The position numbers and the translations under genes are program-made. Positions 1-7,851 of a DNA stretch of 45,936 nt are shown here, in pieces. Location: the NCBI GenBank assembly GCA_038231955.1, contig JBBSIS010000002.1, forward strand, positions 1 to 45,936. Reading direction: 5' to 3'. Each line of letters starts with the position of its first letter. The first letter of the stretch is position 1. This DNA is from CADCTB01 sp038231955 (GTDB lineage Bacteria > Actinomycetota > Acidimicrobiia > Acidimicrobiales > AC-14). The notes below the pieces were generated by a model. The model saw only the letters and a list, made by a program, of their open reading frames with translations, searched no databases and was not told the origin of the DNA.

Positions 1-70
1 CCCGCACCCGGCGCTCCAGTTCGACCCGGGTGGTCTCGTCCAACACGATCGGCGCAGCGACATAGGGCAT
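1..70 (-). CDS. IS630-family transposase, N-terminal fragment (runs off window)
   Basis: The reading frame starts at ATG 70 and reads leftward off the window edge, beginning MPYVAAPIVLDETTRVELER. This matches my recollection of IS630-family transposase N-termini, which precede a helix-turn-helix region. A strong Shine-Dalgarno (AGGAGG) lies about 8 nt upstream. Only 23 codons are visible, so the family call rests on this stretch alone. The element abuts the 3' end of the glycosyltransferase gene, suggesting an insertion at the edge of the polysaccharide unit. Confidence 0.5.
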   Translation of the reverse strand, partial: MPYVAAPIVLDETTRVELERRVR

Positions 71-80
71 ACTCGGCTCC

Positions 81-99
81 CTCCTGTGAATGACAGGAG
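81..99 (-). promoter_or_regulatory. Hairpin overlapping the transposase ribosome-binding site
   Basis: CTCCTGT (81-87) and ACAGGAG (93-99) form a perfect 7-bp inverted repeat with a 5-nt loop. On the minus strand the second arm contains the AGGAG core of the transposase Shine-Dalgarno, so a transcript starting further upstream would fold its own ribosome-binding site shut. It could instead be part of the insertion-sequence end. Confidence 0.4.
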
Positions 100-118
100 T
101 GAAACTACACGCGTGTGT

Positions 119-1189
119 TCAGCGGTTCGCCGCACTAGTAGTCGCCCCTCGACCGTCAGGCCGCCCGCTCCACCCGCCGCGGGGTTCCGACCGGCGCCGG
201 CATCGACCGAGCGTGCCGGCGGCCACGCCGAACAGCCAGGCACCGGCCACGCAGACCAGGGCGGCCAGGGCGGCCAGGTGGGCGGCCGGGCCCGCCGCGG
301 GCCCGTCGGCGCCGGCCGCCTCGACGACGACGCCTGCGACGAGGCCGGCGAGCAGGAGCACGCCGGCCGCCATCGGTCCGACTCCCACGAGAACGGCGCC
401 CAACGTCGCCAGCCCGGCGACCGGGGCGGCGAGGAGGATGACCTGACGGGGCTGCGGCCGGTCGCCGGAGAGCCGCCAGTACCGGGCCTTGCCGGTGCCG
501 AACGCCCAGTACTGGCGGACCAGCCCGGCCAGCGACGACCGGGGGACGTAGTCGACGGTCAGGTCGGGGTCGAACCACACCGTGCCGAAGCGGGCCAGCC
601 GGCGGTTGAGGTCGAAGTCCTCGTTGACCGCGAAGTCGGTGCGCCAGCCGTCGGCGGCCCGCAGGTCGGCGCTGCGGTAGGCGCCCAGGTAGACGGTGTC
701 GGCCTCGCCACTGCCGCCGGCGCTCCGGTAGCGGGCGAGACCCATGCCCCAGCGGTTGTTGAGAGCCCGAGCCACGCCCACCTCGACGGCCCGGCGCCCG
801 GTGGCGACCGCCCGCTGGCGTCCACCGACCACGGCGACGTCGGCCCGGGCGTCGAGGAGCGCCAGGCAGCCCCGCAGGTAGTGCGACGGGATGCGGCTGC
901 GGGCGTCGACCCGGACAACCACCGGCGCGGTGGCCGAGCTCAAGCCAAGGTTCAAGTTCGATGACCGGTCGCCGGCGGCGCAGTGGAGCACCGCGGCCAG
1001 GGCCCAACCCCGGCCGGCCAGCAGCCGGCGGGAGACGTCGACCGTGGCGTCCGACGAACCGCCGTCCACCACCAGCACTTCGACTAGGTCGGCCGGAAAG
1101 TCCTGGGCGGCCACCGAATCGAGGCAGGCGGCCAGCCGGTCGGCCTCGTCCCGCACCGGGATGACCACCGTGACCCTGGGCGCGGTCAC
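119..1189 (-). CDS. Family 2 glycosyltransferase, membrane-anchored
   Basis: This 356-aa protein opens with a GT-A fold: VTVVIPVRDEADR at residues 7-19, VDGGSSD at 41-47, a DXD-like VDAR at 94-97, NEDFDLNRR at 189-197 and QYWAFGTGKARYW around 226. These are features of processive or polysaccharide-building family 2 enzymes. Two or three hydrophobic segments follow (about 249-290 and 305-330). The GTG start at 1189 overlaps the stop codon of the upstream sugar transferase by 4 bp, implying translational coupling. It probably adds a sugar to the polyprenyl-linked intermediate made by that neighbour, at the cytoplasmic membrane. The donor sugar cannot be told. Confidence 0.85.
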   Translation of the reverse strand: MTAPRVTVVIPVRDEADRLAACLDSVAAQDFPADLVEVLVVDGGSSDATVDVSRRLLAGRGWALAAVLHCAAGDRSSNLNLGLSSATAPVVVRVDARSRIPSHYLRGCLALLDARADVAVVGGRQRAVATGRRAVEVGVARALNNRWGMGLARYRSAGGSGEADTVYLGAYRSADLRAADGWRTDFAVNEDFDLNRRLARFGTVWFDPDLTVDYVPRSSLAGLVRQYWAFGTGKARYWRLSGDRPQPRQVILLAAPVAGLATLGAVLVGVGPMAAGVLLLAGLVAGVVVEAAGADGPAAGPAAHLAALAALVCVAGAWLFGVAAGTLGRCRRRSEPRGGWSGRPDGRGATTSAANR

Positions 1190-2505
1190 CGTCCACCCCT
1201 TCCCAGCACGCTGCGCAGGGTGCGGCCGGTGATGCGCAGGTCGAGGGCCAGGCCCTGGTGCCGCAGGTAATAGAACTCGTACTGGAGCTTTTCCAGGGCA
1301 TCGCCCTCGGTGGCGCCGTAGGGGTATTTCACCTGGGCCCAGCCGGTGAGGCCGGGGCGGACCAGGTGGCGGAGCCGGTAGAAGGGCAGTTTGGCCTCGA
1401 GCTCCTCGACGTAGTGGGGCTGTTCGGGGCGCGGTCCGACCACCGACAGGTCGCCGCGCAGGATGTTGACGACCTGAGGCAGCTCGTCGAGGTGCGATCG
1501 GCGCAGCCACGCGCCGAACGGGGTGATGCGGGGGTCGTCCTCGGCGGTCCAGGTGGAGTCGGCGCCCTCGGCGGCGGCCCGCATGGTCCGGAACTTCAGA
1601 ATCTGGAACTCGCGCCCTCCCTTGCCCACCCGGGCCTGGCGGTAGAGGAGCGGTCCCCGGTTCCCGAGCCGGTTGCCGATCCACACGAAGGGGGCGACAC
1701 CGGCCAGCACGCCCAAGCCGGCCACCGCTCCGCAGGCGTCGAGCATGCGCTTGACACGCCCGTATCGGGCCCGGTGCAGCTCGCCGATGTCGAACAGGAG
1801 GGAGATGCGCTCCAGCTCCGACAGCGGAAGCTTGCCCAGCCACTGGTCGTAGAACAGCGAGAGGGTGCGGATGCGGACACCCGACTCATGTAGGCCGGCG
1901 GCCTGGGCGACGATGGACTCGTCGGCCAGCGCCACCCGGTCGAGGACTACGGCGGTGGCCCGATGCTCCCGGACGGCCGCCACCAAGGGTTGGCGTTCGC
2001 CGTCGCTCACCGCCTCGTGGGGCGACAGGACGCATGCCAGTACCGCCGGCCGTTCCGGCTGGCCGTCCAGCTCCTGGCGGAGGTGGAAGCTCTCGTCGAG
2101 TTCGGCGACGGCGACGACCCGGTCGCGCTGGCCGTCACGCGCCCGGCCGTCTCGAGCCAGGGCGCCACACAAGACGGCCAAGGGCACGAGGATGGCAGGC
2201 GTGCCCAGGACCACGAATCGGGGCAGAAGCGCCGACCCAGTGACCAGTTGGAGGACGGAGAACGCCAGGGCGGCGGCGCCGGTGGAGGCGGCGGCGCCCA
2301 GGGCGGCCGACCGGCGGTTACGGGGCAGGTCGGGAAGGCCGGCCCCATAGGCGGCGCCCACGAGCAGACCCACGTAGGCGATCGACCAGGCGAACCGGGA
2401 GGACGACGTGTAGTCGTACCCGTGGGCAGCGGCGTGGGCTTTGCTAAGACCTAGGACGGTGGCGACCGTGCCGGTGAAGAGCACGAACCTCGCCACACGT
2501 CTCAC
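1186..2505 (-). CDS. Polyprenyl glycosylphosphotransferase (initiating sugar transferase)
   Basis: The 439-aa protein has four N-terminal membrane segments (about 5-22, 38-56, 74-90, 96-117), a soluble middle domain, a fifth hydrophobic helix (255-277) and a C-terminal bacterial sugar transferase domain. Diagnostic motifs are KFRTM (304-308), DELPQ (340-344), SVVGPRP (354-360) and PGLTGWAQV (384-392). The family moves a sugar-1-phosphate from a nucleotide sugar onto undecaprenyl phosphate, the first step of exopolysaccharide or capsule repeat-unit synthesis. The chosen start is GTG 2505. It heads a two-gene unit with the overlapping glycosyltransferase. Confidence 0.9.
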   Translation of the reverse strand: MRRVARFVLFTGTVATVLGLSKAHAAAHGYDYTSSSRFAWSIAYVGLLVGAAYGAGLPDLPRNRRSAALGAAASTGAAALAFSVLQLVTGSALLPRFVVLGTPAILVPLAVLCGALARDGRARDGQRDRVVAVAELDESFHLRQELDGQPERPAVLACVLSPHEAVSDGERQPLVAAVREHRATAVVLDRVALADESIVAQAAGLHESGVRIRTLSLFYDQWLGKLPLSELERISLLFDIGELHRARYGRVKRMLDACGAVAGLGVLAGVAPFVWIGNRLGNRGPLLYRQARVGKGGREFQILKFRTMRAAAEGADSTWTAEDDPRITPFGAWLRRSHLDELPQVVNILRGDLSVVGPRPEQPHYVEELEAKLPFYRLRHLVRPGLTGWAQVKYPYGATEGDALEKLQYEFYYLRHQGLALDLRITGRTLRSVLGRGGR

Positions 2506-2589
2506 GGTGGTGGTATCGGCCCGTTCGAGCCAGCAGTTGAGTCAGACATCCTCCGGCGCTCCGCGGCTCGGCGACCGCTCGACCGAATC

Positions 2590-2922
2590 TCAGGCCCCGT
2601 CGCATCCCATAGCGACGTTCAGCGCCTCGCACATGCGGGCCATGACGGTCGCATCGAGCACGGTCACGAGCCCACCCAAGGCCGTGACGTCGACAAGCGT
2701 GACGTTGTCGAGGTTGGCGACGCAGGGCTTGGGCAGACCCTCGTCCGGCCCGAGCGCAACCTCCGACGGCAGGTCGCGCACCGTGGTCGTGCACGGAGCG
2801 ACTACTACTGAGCGAAGGCGGCCGATCACGGCCTGCCTCGTCAGCAGGACCACGGGCCGGGTCTTGGTTCCCAGGTCGGCCCACCGGACCTCACCTCGTT
2901 TTACCAATCGAGGTCGGCCCAC
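2590..2922 (-). CDS. MazF/PemK-family toxin (TA1 toxin)
   Basis: The 110-aa protein shows the MazF pattern: RGEVRWADLGTKTRPVVLLT near the start, then a VVVAPCTTT strand, PSEVAL, and NLDNVTLVD. MazF proteins are sequence-specific endoribonucleases with an SH3-like barrel. The start is either GTG 2922 or TTG 2907. The first overlaps the antitoxin gene by 22 bp and the second overlaps its stop region. The antitoxin lies immediately upstream on the same strand, the usual order for MazEF modules. Confidence 0.85.
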   Translation of the reverse strand: MGRPRLVKRGEVRWADLGTKTRPVVLLTRQAVIGRLRSVVVAPCTTTVRDLPSEVALGPDEGLPKPCVANLDNVTLVDVTALGGLVTVLDATVMARMCEALNVAMGCDGA

Positions 2923-3158
2923 ACGTCACCGGGCCGGTCCTGGCCCCGTCGTTGGCGCCCGCCGTCGATGTCGTCTACCTGCGCGGGTTGGTTGGCGTAG
3001 GCCGCTTCGTATCGTTCGTCGGCGGCCGACCGTCGACGCTCGGTCAGCAATGCCGACACTGCCGTTCGTACCGCCTCGGCACGCGAGGAGAACTCGGCTG
3101 GTACCAGCCGGTCCAGGGCATCCACTTGCTCATCCGGGATGACAACCGCGATCTGCAT
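2901..3158 (-). CDS. Ribbon-helix-helix antitoxin (TA1 antitoxin)
   Basis: The 85-aa protein MQIAVVIPDEQVDALDRLV continues with FSSRAEAVRTAVSALL, the strand-helix-helix arrangement of CopG/MazE-like antitoxins. An acidic, disordered C-terminus (VDDIDGG to ADLDW) would wrap the toxin. Start ATG 3158 was chosen because it begins directly with the DNA-binding strand; a longer in-frame extension upstream has no family-like sequence. It overlaps the MazF gene. Autoregulation is likely, and a long dyad lies about 40 bp upstream. Confidence 0.8.
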   Translation of the reverse strand: MQIAVVIPDEQVDALDRLVPAEFSSRAEAVRTAVSALLTERRRSAADERYEAAYANQPAQVDDIDGGRQRRGQDRPGDVWADLDW

Positions 3159-3200
3159 GCAGCAATCATACGCCTTGTGGATGGCTGTGACGACGTGAAC

Positions 3201-3231
3201 TGACCCGGTTTGGTACAACCAAACCGGGTCA
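3201..3231. repeat. Perfect 14-bp dyad between amidase and TA1
   Basis: TGACCCGGTTTGGT (3201-3214) and its exact reverse complement (3218-3231) are separated by ACA. It sits between the stop of the leftward amidase gene (3308) and the start of the TA1 antitoxin (3158). It may be a factor-dependent or T-less terminator for the amidase transcript, an operator for TA1, or both. There is no T-tract on either side. Confidence 0.7.
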
Positions 3232-3307
3232 CCGGCGTCCGAGATGCGGGCGCGGGCCCGGCCCGACAGGAGAGCAGGGCTACGCGCCCTGCTCGCCTGG
3301 AGGGGCG

Positions 3308-4036
3308 TCATGCGAAGAGGGCGCTCCATGTCAGCGGGCCGACGACGCCGTCGGCGTCCAAGCCGTGCTCCCCCTGGAAGGCCTTCACGGCCGCCTCGGT
3401 CTGCGGCCCGAAGGGACACCCCGAGATCTGGTCGATCGACTGCCCCTGGGCCCGCAGTCGCGTCTGAACCCGGCCGACGTCGGCGCCGGAGGCGCCAGAG
3501 GAGAGGATGCCGGGAAACGCCGGCGCGGCGGCGTTCTCGGCGACACTCGCGGCGTTGCCGCGCAGCTCACCGAGCCGCTCGAACGCGTTCCTGCCCGGAC
3601 AGGCCGTGGAGTTGACCTCCCGATGACCCTGGACGGTGGGGTCGCCGGTGACGAACCCGAGGCGCTGGCCCTCGGCGATCATCTGACGGATGGCGTCGAC
3701 CTGGGCGTCGGTCATCTTCTCGTTCTCGTAGTTGCCCACCAGGCACATCGCGTACGAGGTGGAGTTGTGCCCGAGCGTGTGGGCGCCGACCGTGCCGAAC
3801 CCTCGACCCTCATAGACGTTGCCCGTGGGGAAGATCAGGAACGAGTAGCTGATGTCGCTGAAGTCCCTGCCGAAGGCGATCTGCTGCACCTCCCTCATCA
3901 GTTCCCCCTCCCGCTCCCGCGGCCCTGACTCCGTCACCGTGTGGTGAACGAAGATCTCCGAGACCGGCCCGGTGATCCGGCCCAGCGCGGCATTCGGGGG
4001 CGCCGCCCCCCACTCTGCTCTCGAGATGACCTGCAT
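3308..4036 (-). CDS. N-acetylmuramoyl-L-alanine amidase with peptidoglycan-binding domain
   Basis: The 242-aa protein carries an amidase_2/PGRP domain with zinc ligands in VHHTVTE and GHREVNSTACPG. A C-terminal PG_binding_1 domain (roughly residues 175-242) contains DVGRVQTRLRAQG and GLDADGVVGPLTWSAL. It should cleave the bond between MurNAc and the stem peptide. Start ATG 4036 has a strong AAAGGAG site 7 nt upstream. With this start there is no signal peptide, as in phage endolysins, so export would need another route. Its 5' leader is homologous to that of the gene starting at 7851. Confidence 0.88.
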   Translation of the reverse strand: MQVISRAEWGAAPPNAALGRITGPVSEIFVHHTVTESGPREREGELMREVQQIAFGRDFSDISYSFLIFPTGNVYEGRGFGTVGAHTLGHNSTSYAMCLVGNYENEKMTDAQVDAIRQMIAEGQRLGFVTGDPTVQGHREVNSTACPGRNAFERLGELRGNAASVAENAAAPAFPGILSSGASGADVGRVQTRLRAQGQSIDQISGCPFGPQTEAAVKAFQGEHGLDADGVVGPLTWSALFA

Positions 4037-4150
4037 GCTCCGCTCCTTTGCGCCGACCGCCCACGGGCGGTCTCCGTGCCGGCTCCAGAGATGGGTCGGC
4101 ACCCTGAAGGCGTGAAAGCACAGGGAACGATGTGGCGATGAAGGGAACGC
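4037..4150 (-). promoter_or_regulatory. Amidase 5' leader, paralogous to the leader at 7852-7971
   Basis: Reading away from the amidase start there is a ribosome-binding site, a perfect 8-bp hairpin (GACCGCCC/GGGCGGTC, 4055-4072), the block TCCGTGCCGG, the block GGCGTGAAAG, and two GGGAACG repeats at 4123-4129 and 4143-4149, exactly 20 bp apart. The same order and spacing recur upstream of the membrane-protein gene at 7851. The paired repeats two helical turns apart look like binding sites for one regulator. A structured RNA is the alternative. Confidence 0.6.
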
Positions 4151-4154
4151 CCGG

Positions 4155-5266
4155 CTACAGCTTCCAGGTGATGGCCGAGGGATCCTCGGGGGCATAGGAG
4201 CAGAAGACCCCTGTCCGGAGCGACACGCTCAGGTGCCGGCCGAGCGTGGGGTTTCCCTTCTCGATCCGGCGCACGGCCGACTTGATGGCCTTCGTCACGT
4301 TCACCCGGGCCCGCTCGGCGGCCGACGCGGTCATGCGGTCCCGCCCCCCCAAGCCGGTGCTGCGGGTCAGCTCGTCGACGATCTGGTCCAGCTCCTCGCG
4401 CAACGCCGAGGCGCGGGCGGTGTCCGCCCAGCGCTCGGCTTCGTCGATCTCCTCTTGGAGATCGGAGAAGCGCCGCCGGTACTCGGCCTTGGCCCGCTCG
4501 TCAAACACGGGGCCGGCGTGACCAAGACCGGTGCCGGCGCCCGCGGTGGGACGCTCCGTGGAGGCGACGCCATCCGCTCGCGTGGTCACCAGGTCGAGCA
4601 CGTGGGTCTCCCGGCCCGGGCGGCTGAGGAGCTGGGCGATGTGGCGCAGCCCGACAGAATCCTTCATGTGCTGGACGCCGCCCTCGTAGGCGATCGTCCA
4701 GCACTCGTCCTGCCGGCGGAAGATGGCCTCCGGTCGACCGCCGCCGATCTCGGCGGCGGGATCCGTCAGCCCTGACCGATAACGGTCGATCGGGCTCCCG
4801 GGCACCGCGGTCGCCGCTCCGGCCCGGGCCGCGAACTCCCGGATCAGCGACCGGGTGACGCCGGGGTCAAGCCAGCCTTCTCCTCCGGCGATCGCCCGTA
4901 TCGCCGCCACCAGCTCGCCCGGCACGGCGTCCTTGAGGAGAAAGCCCGACGCGCCGGCGCACAAGGCCGAGTAGATGGCGTCGTCGAGGTTGTAGGTGGT
5001 GAGCATCAGGACGGCGACCGGGGCCCGACCCGTTTCGTCGGGGGGAAAGTGTCCGGTGATGCGGCGGGTGGCCTCCACCCCGTCCATCCGTGGCATGCGG
5101 ACGTCCATGACCAGCACATCGGGGCGCAGCTCGATCGCCGCATCCATCGCCGCCGCCCGTCCCCGACCTCGGCCACCACCTCCACGCCGGGTTCGCACGA
5201 CAGCAGCATGGCGATCCCGGACCGCACAAGGGGCTCGTCGTCGGCCAGGACGACCCGGATGGTCAC
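4155..5266 (-). pseudogene. Response regulator with non-HTH output domain, interrupted by a frameshift
   Basis: Starting at GTG 5266 the frame encodes a receiver N-terminus (VRVVLADDEPLVRSG, then VVAEVGDG). At about 5148-5160, in a GC-rich run, it shifts frame and continues as DVLVMDVRMPRMDGVEATRR (phospho-acceptor Asp), LLKDAVPGELVAAIRAIAGG and on to TAG at 4155. The total length of 1112 bp is one base short of an intact frame. Where NarL regulators have a LuxR helix-turn-helix, this one has a different domain (AIFRRQDECWTIAYEGGVQ, GLRHIAQLLSRPGRETHVLD) and a coiled-coil tail. I recall that domain from the C-termini of actinobacterial ATPase-type regulators and cyclases. The gene follows its histidine kinase by 31 bp. 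True mutation and sequencing error cannot be separated here. Confidence 0.75.
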
Positions 5267-5297
5267 GGGCCTGGGATCGTCAAGGGCCTGGGACGGG

Positions 5298-6536
5298 TCA
5301 ACTGGAGGGCAGGCCCGAAGCCTCGGGCGTGGCGGGGCACGACGCCGGATCGGCCAGCGGGAGGACCGCCGTCACCGTGAAGCCGTGGGCCGTGCGGTCG
5401 ACCTCGAACGCTCCTCCCGCCACGGCGACTCGCTCCTGAAGCCCGAGGAGCCCATGCCCGGTGGACAGCTTGGTCGAGGGAGGGCCGGCGCCTCGCCCGT
5501 CGTCGTGGACCCGCACCACCAGCGTATCGGCGGTCCACCGAAGGGTGGCGGTGCCGCGTGCATCGAGACCGGCGTGCTTCCTCACGTTGGTCAGCGCCTC
5601 CTGCACCACCCGGAAGGCGGCCAGGTTCACGCTGGTGTCCAGCTGCCGCCTCTCCCCGATCTGTTCGAGCCTCACGTCGAGATCGGTTTCCCGCAGACTC
5701 TCGATGAGCTGCGGAAGGTCGTCCACGCCGGGCAGAGCGGCCGAATCGGCCATGTGCGCGTCGTCGTCGCCGGCCCGCAGCACGCCCAGGAGGCGGCGCA
5801 GCTCGCTCATCGCCTGTACCCCGACCTCCTCCACGGTGGCCAGGGCCGCCTCGGTACGAGCCGGATCGTGGGCGAGGATCCGCCGGGCGCCCGACGCCTG
5901 GAGCACCATCACCGTCACGGCGTGAGAGACGATGTCGTGCAGTTCCCGGGCCAGGCGGAGTCGTTCCGCCTCGACGGCCTGACGCGCCTCGATCTGCCGG
6001 CGCTCGTCCATGAGCGTCAGCCGCTCCCGGGCCGCCCGCGCCCAGCGTCCGATGCCAGCGGCGACCAGCACGACAAGGGCGTAGCTGACGCCCAGGAAAA
6101 CGGCCACGGAGACCCGATCCACCTCCGGGCTGACTCGCACCTCGTCGGCCGCCCAGGCACCGGCGGTGGCCAGCGCCAGGGCGATGCCGGCCATGACCGG
6201 GCGCCCGGTTCTCCGGGAGGCCAGGGTTCCGAGGGCGACGCACACCGGAAAGATGGGTCGGTAGGTGAGGAGCAGGGCCGTGCTGGCGGAGACCGCACAT
6301 GCGCAGACCAGGACTCCCACAGGGAACCGCCGGCGGGGAACGAGCAGGACCAGGTTGGCCAAGCCGGCCAGCAGCATGACGGCGGTCGACGACCGGTGCT
6401 GGGTGACATTCGAGGACAGGAGCAGGTCAGACCAGACGAGCAGGTCGAGGGTGGCCACGAAGACCGCCAGCGCGACGTCCCTGACCCGCTCGGGAACCCT
6501 GATCCACTTGTCCCTGACCTTCGACGTCAAGATCAC
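5298..6536 (-). CDS. NarL-class sensor histidine kinase
   Basis: The 412-aa protein has about six hydrophobic segments in residues 20-162. A HisKA_3 domain follows, with phospho-acceptor His200 in ARELHDIVSHAVTVMV. The HATPase domain shows an N-box (EALTNVRKHA, 313-322), DDGRGAG (345-351) and GHGLLGLQER (360-369). No extracellular sensory domain is evident, so it probably senses through the membrane bundle. Start GTG 6536. It is co-transcribed with the response-regulator gene 31 bp downstream; the stimulus is unknown. Confidence 0.88.
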   Translation of the reverse strand: MILTSKVRDKWIRVPERVRDVALAVFVATLDLLVWSDLLLSSNVTQHRSSTAVMLLAGLANLVLLVPRRRFPVGVLVCACAVSASTALLLTYRPIFPVCVALGTLASRRTGRPVMAGIALALATAGAWAADEVRVSPEVDRVSVAVFLGVSYALVVLVAAGIGRWARAARERLTLMDERRQIEARQAVEAERLRLARELHDIVSHAVTVMVLQASGARRILAHDPARTEAALATVEEVGVQAMSELRRLLGVLRAGDDDAHMADSAALPGVDDLPQLIESLRETDLDVRLEQIGERRQLDTSVNLAAFRVVQEALTNVRKHAGLDARGTATLRWTADTLVVRVHDDGRGAGPPSTKLSTGHGLLGLQERVAVAGGAFEVDRTAHGFTVTAVLPLADPASCPATPEASGLPSS

Positions 6537-6590
6537 GTGCCGACCCCCCTCACATCACGGGGTTCGGGATGGTCGCGCTGGCGGCGGCCC

Positions 6591-7124
6591 TCAGCACCAC
6601 GGAACGAACCGGCACCACGAGGACCGTTCCTCGGCCACGAGATGGAGCACGACCTTCCGTGCACCCCCAAGCGTCGGGAACCCGCTCGACGTCGCCTCTC
6701 GAATGCCTTTGAGCACGTCCTCCGCCTCGGGCCACACGTCGGCCTGAGGAGTGGCCAGGAGCGCCTCCACATTGATGTGCAACCGGTCGTCGGTGTACGG
6801 CATCTCGAGCCGAAATGCGGCCTGGAACGTGTCGCCGTCCAGGCTGTGAACCTCCTCGCAGTGGCACCGTATCCATTGGGCCATGACGGGATACGCCGCC
6901 GGTTCATCCAAAACGATCGCCGGGTCGCGGACCTCCCACGGAGCGGGGCCACCGCCCGCGTGCAGCACCATTACCGCCGCGTACGGGCCCTCATGGCGGA
7001 GCACCGACGCATCAACGTTCGGCACCAGCACCAGATCGTCGTCACGAAGTGCCCCGCTGGCCAGATGTCCCGAAGACGCTCCGGACGGATGGCCGGGCAA
7101 TTGCAGAGAAACTCGAACGAACAC
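6591..7124 (-). CDS. Hypothetical protein
   Basis: The 177-aa product begins MFVRVSLQLPGH and is rich in acidic residues. I do not recognise its family. The N-terminal stretch SGHLASGALRDDDLVLVPNV faintly resembles the strand before the catalytic His of trypsin-like proteases, but no catalytic triad follows, so I do not assign that function. GTG start 7124 has AAGGAG 9 nt upstream, which supports a real gene. It lies 54 bp upstream of the histidine kinase on the same strand and may belong to that transcript. Confidence 0.55.
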   Translation of the reverse strand: MFVRVSLQLPGHPSGASSGHLASGALRDDDLVLVPNVDASVLRHEGPYAAVMVLHAGGGPAPWEVRDPAIVLDEPAAYPVMAQWIRCHCEEVHSLDGDTFQAAFRLEMPYTDDRLHINVEALLATPQADVWPEAEDVLKGIREATSSGFPTLGGARKVVLHLVAEERSSWCRFVPWC

Positions 7125-7182
7125 TGTCGTCTCCTTGGTCCCCGGCGGTTGCGGACGGTTCGACGGGTGGAAATCTTCGGTA

Positions 7183-7362
7183 CTACCTCGACGCCGTGAC
7201 GCCCCGCCGGCGGCCCGAACCCAGTCCTACGGCCAGAACGACTACGGAGGCCAAGAGGAGGCTGCCCGCCGCGACGTAGGCAACCGAGGTGGCCTGGCCG
7301 GCCTTCTGCCCCAGGTTGCCGAAGCCGAAGGACGTGAGGAGCATTCCCCGCACCGTTTCGCC
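7183..7362 (-). other. In-frame continuation of the 7851 gene beyond an amber codon
   Basis: After the TAG at 7363-7365 the same frame continues for 59 codons to a second TAG at 7183. It encodes GETVRGMLLTSFGF and a hydrophobic helix (VAYVAAGSLLLASVVVLAVG) ending in basic residues. This is a sensible second membrane segment, so the upstream stop looks like a nonsense mutation, a sequencing error or a recoded codon. Confidence 0.7.
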
Positions 7363-7851
7363 CTACAGGAGGGTCCGACGCTGACCGGTAGCCGCCGCGA
7401 GCCGGCGCTGGAGGTCGGCCACGGCCGGGTCGTTCCGGGTCTGGGCCTCGGCGATCTGGGACTCCAGCGACGTCATCACCGTCCGCATCTCGGCGTAGGT
7501 CTTGCCCCCGGCGATCTTCTTGAGGTGGCGACCGATGAAGTGGTTCGCGTAGCACTCCGCCTGCTTCCCGGTGGTGAGAGGCTTCCCGGCGTTGTGCACG
7601 AGGCACGTGGTCGTCCGCTCCTCGGGGGCGAGCGCCTCGGCGGAGGGGAAGGTGATCCGCTGCTCGGAAAGCTGGGTGCTCAGGTAGTTCTCGGCGAAGC
7701 TGGCGTTCCCGTGCATCACGACGCCCAGGCCCAGCACCAGGAGGGCCAGGACGGCGCCTCCGGCGGCGAGACGGAGCCCGGGCGTCCGCCGCCTACCCGA
7801 TGTGGTCTTCGCTACTACTGCGTACCGCTCGTCCTTCGACATGACCTGCAT
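7363..7851 (-). CDS. Actinobacterial membrane protein, truncated by an in-frame stop
   Basis: The 162-aa product from ATG 7851 (AAGGAG 7 nt upstream) has one membrane helix near residues 24-46. A conserved-looking periplasmic region follows (ASFAENYLSTQLSEQRITFP, LTTGKQAECYANHFIG, GGKTYAEM), then a helical end (DLQRRLAAATGQRRTLL). I recall this as a widespread uncharacterised actinobacterial two-helix protein, in which the sequence normally runs on through G-E-T-x-R-G into a second helix. Here TAG replaces one codon at that point and the rest follows in frame. Function unknown. Its leader is homologous to that of the amidase gene. Confidence 0.7.
   Translation of the reverse strand: MQVMSKDERYAVVAKTTSGRRRTPGLRLAAGGAVLALLVLGLGVVMHGNASFAENYLSTQLSEQRITFPSAEALAPEERTTTCLVHNAGKPLTTGKQAECYANHFIGRHLKKIAGGKTYAEMRTVMTSLESQIAEAQTRNDPAVADLQRRLAAATGQRRTLL

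Noticed and set aside
6591..7124. Trypsin-like protease
   Set aside because: Faint similarity of one strand only; no His/Asp/Ser triad can be located.
7363..7365. TAG as a pyrrolysine codon
   Set aside because: No pyrrolysine genes are visible, the host lineage is not known for it, and gene decay or error is a simpler explanation.
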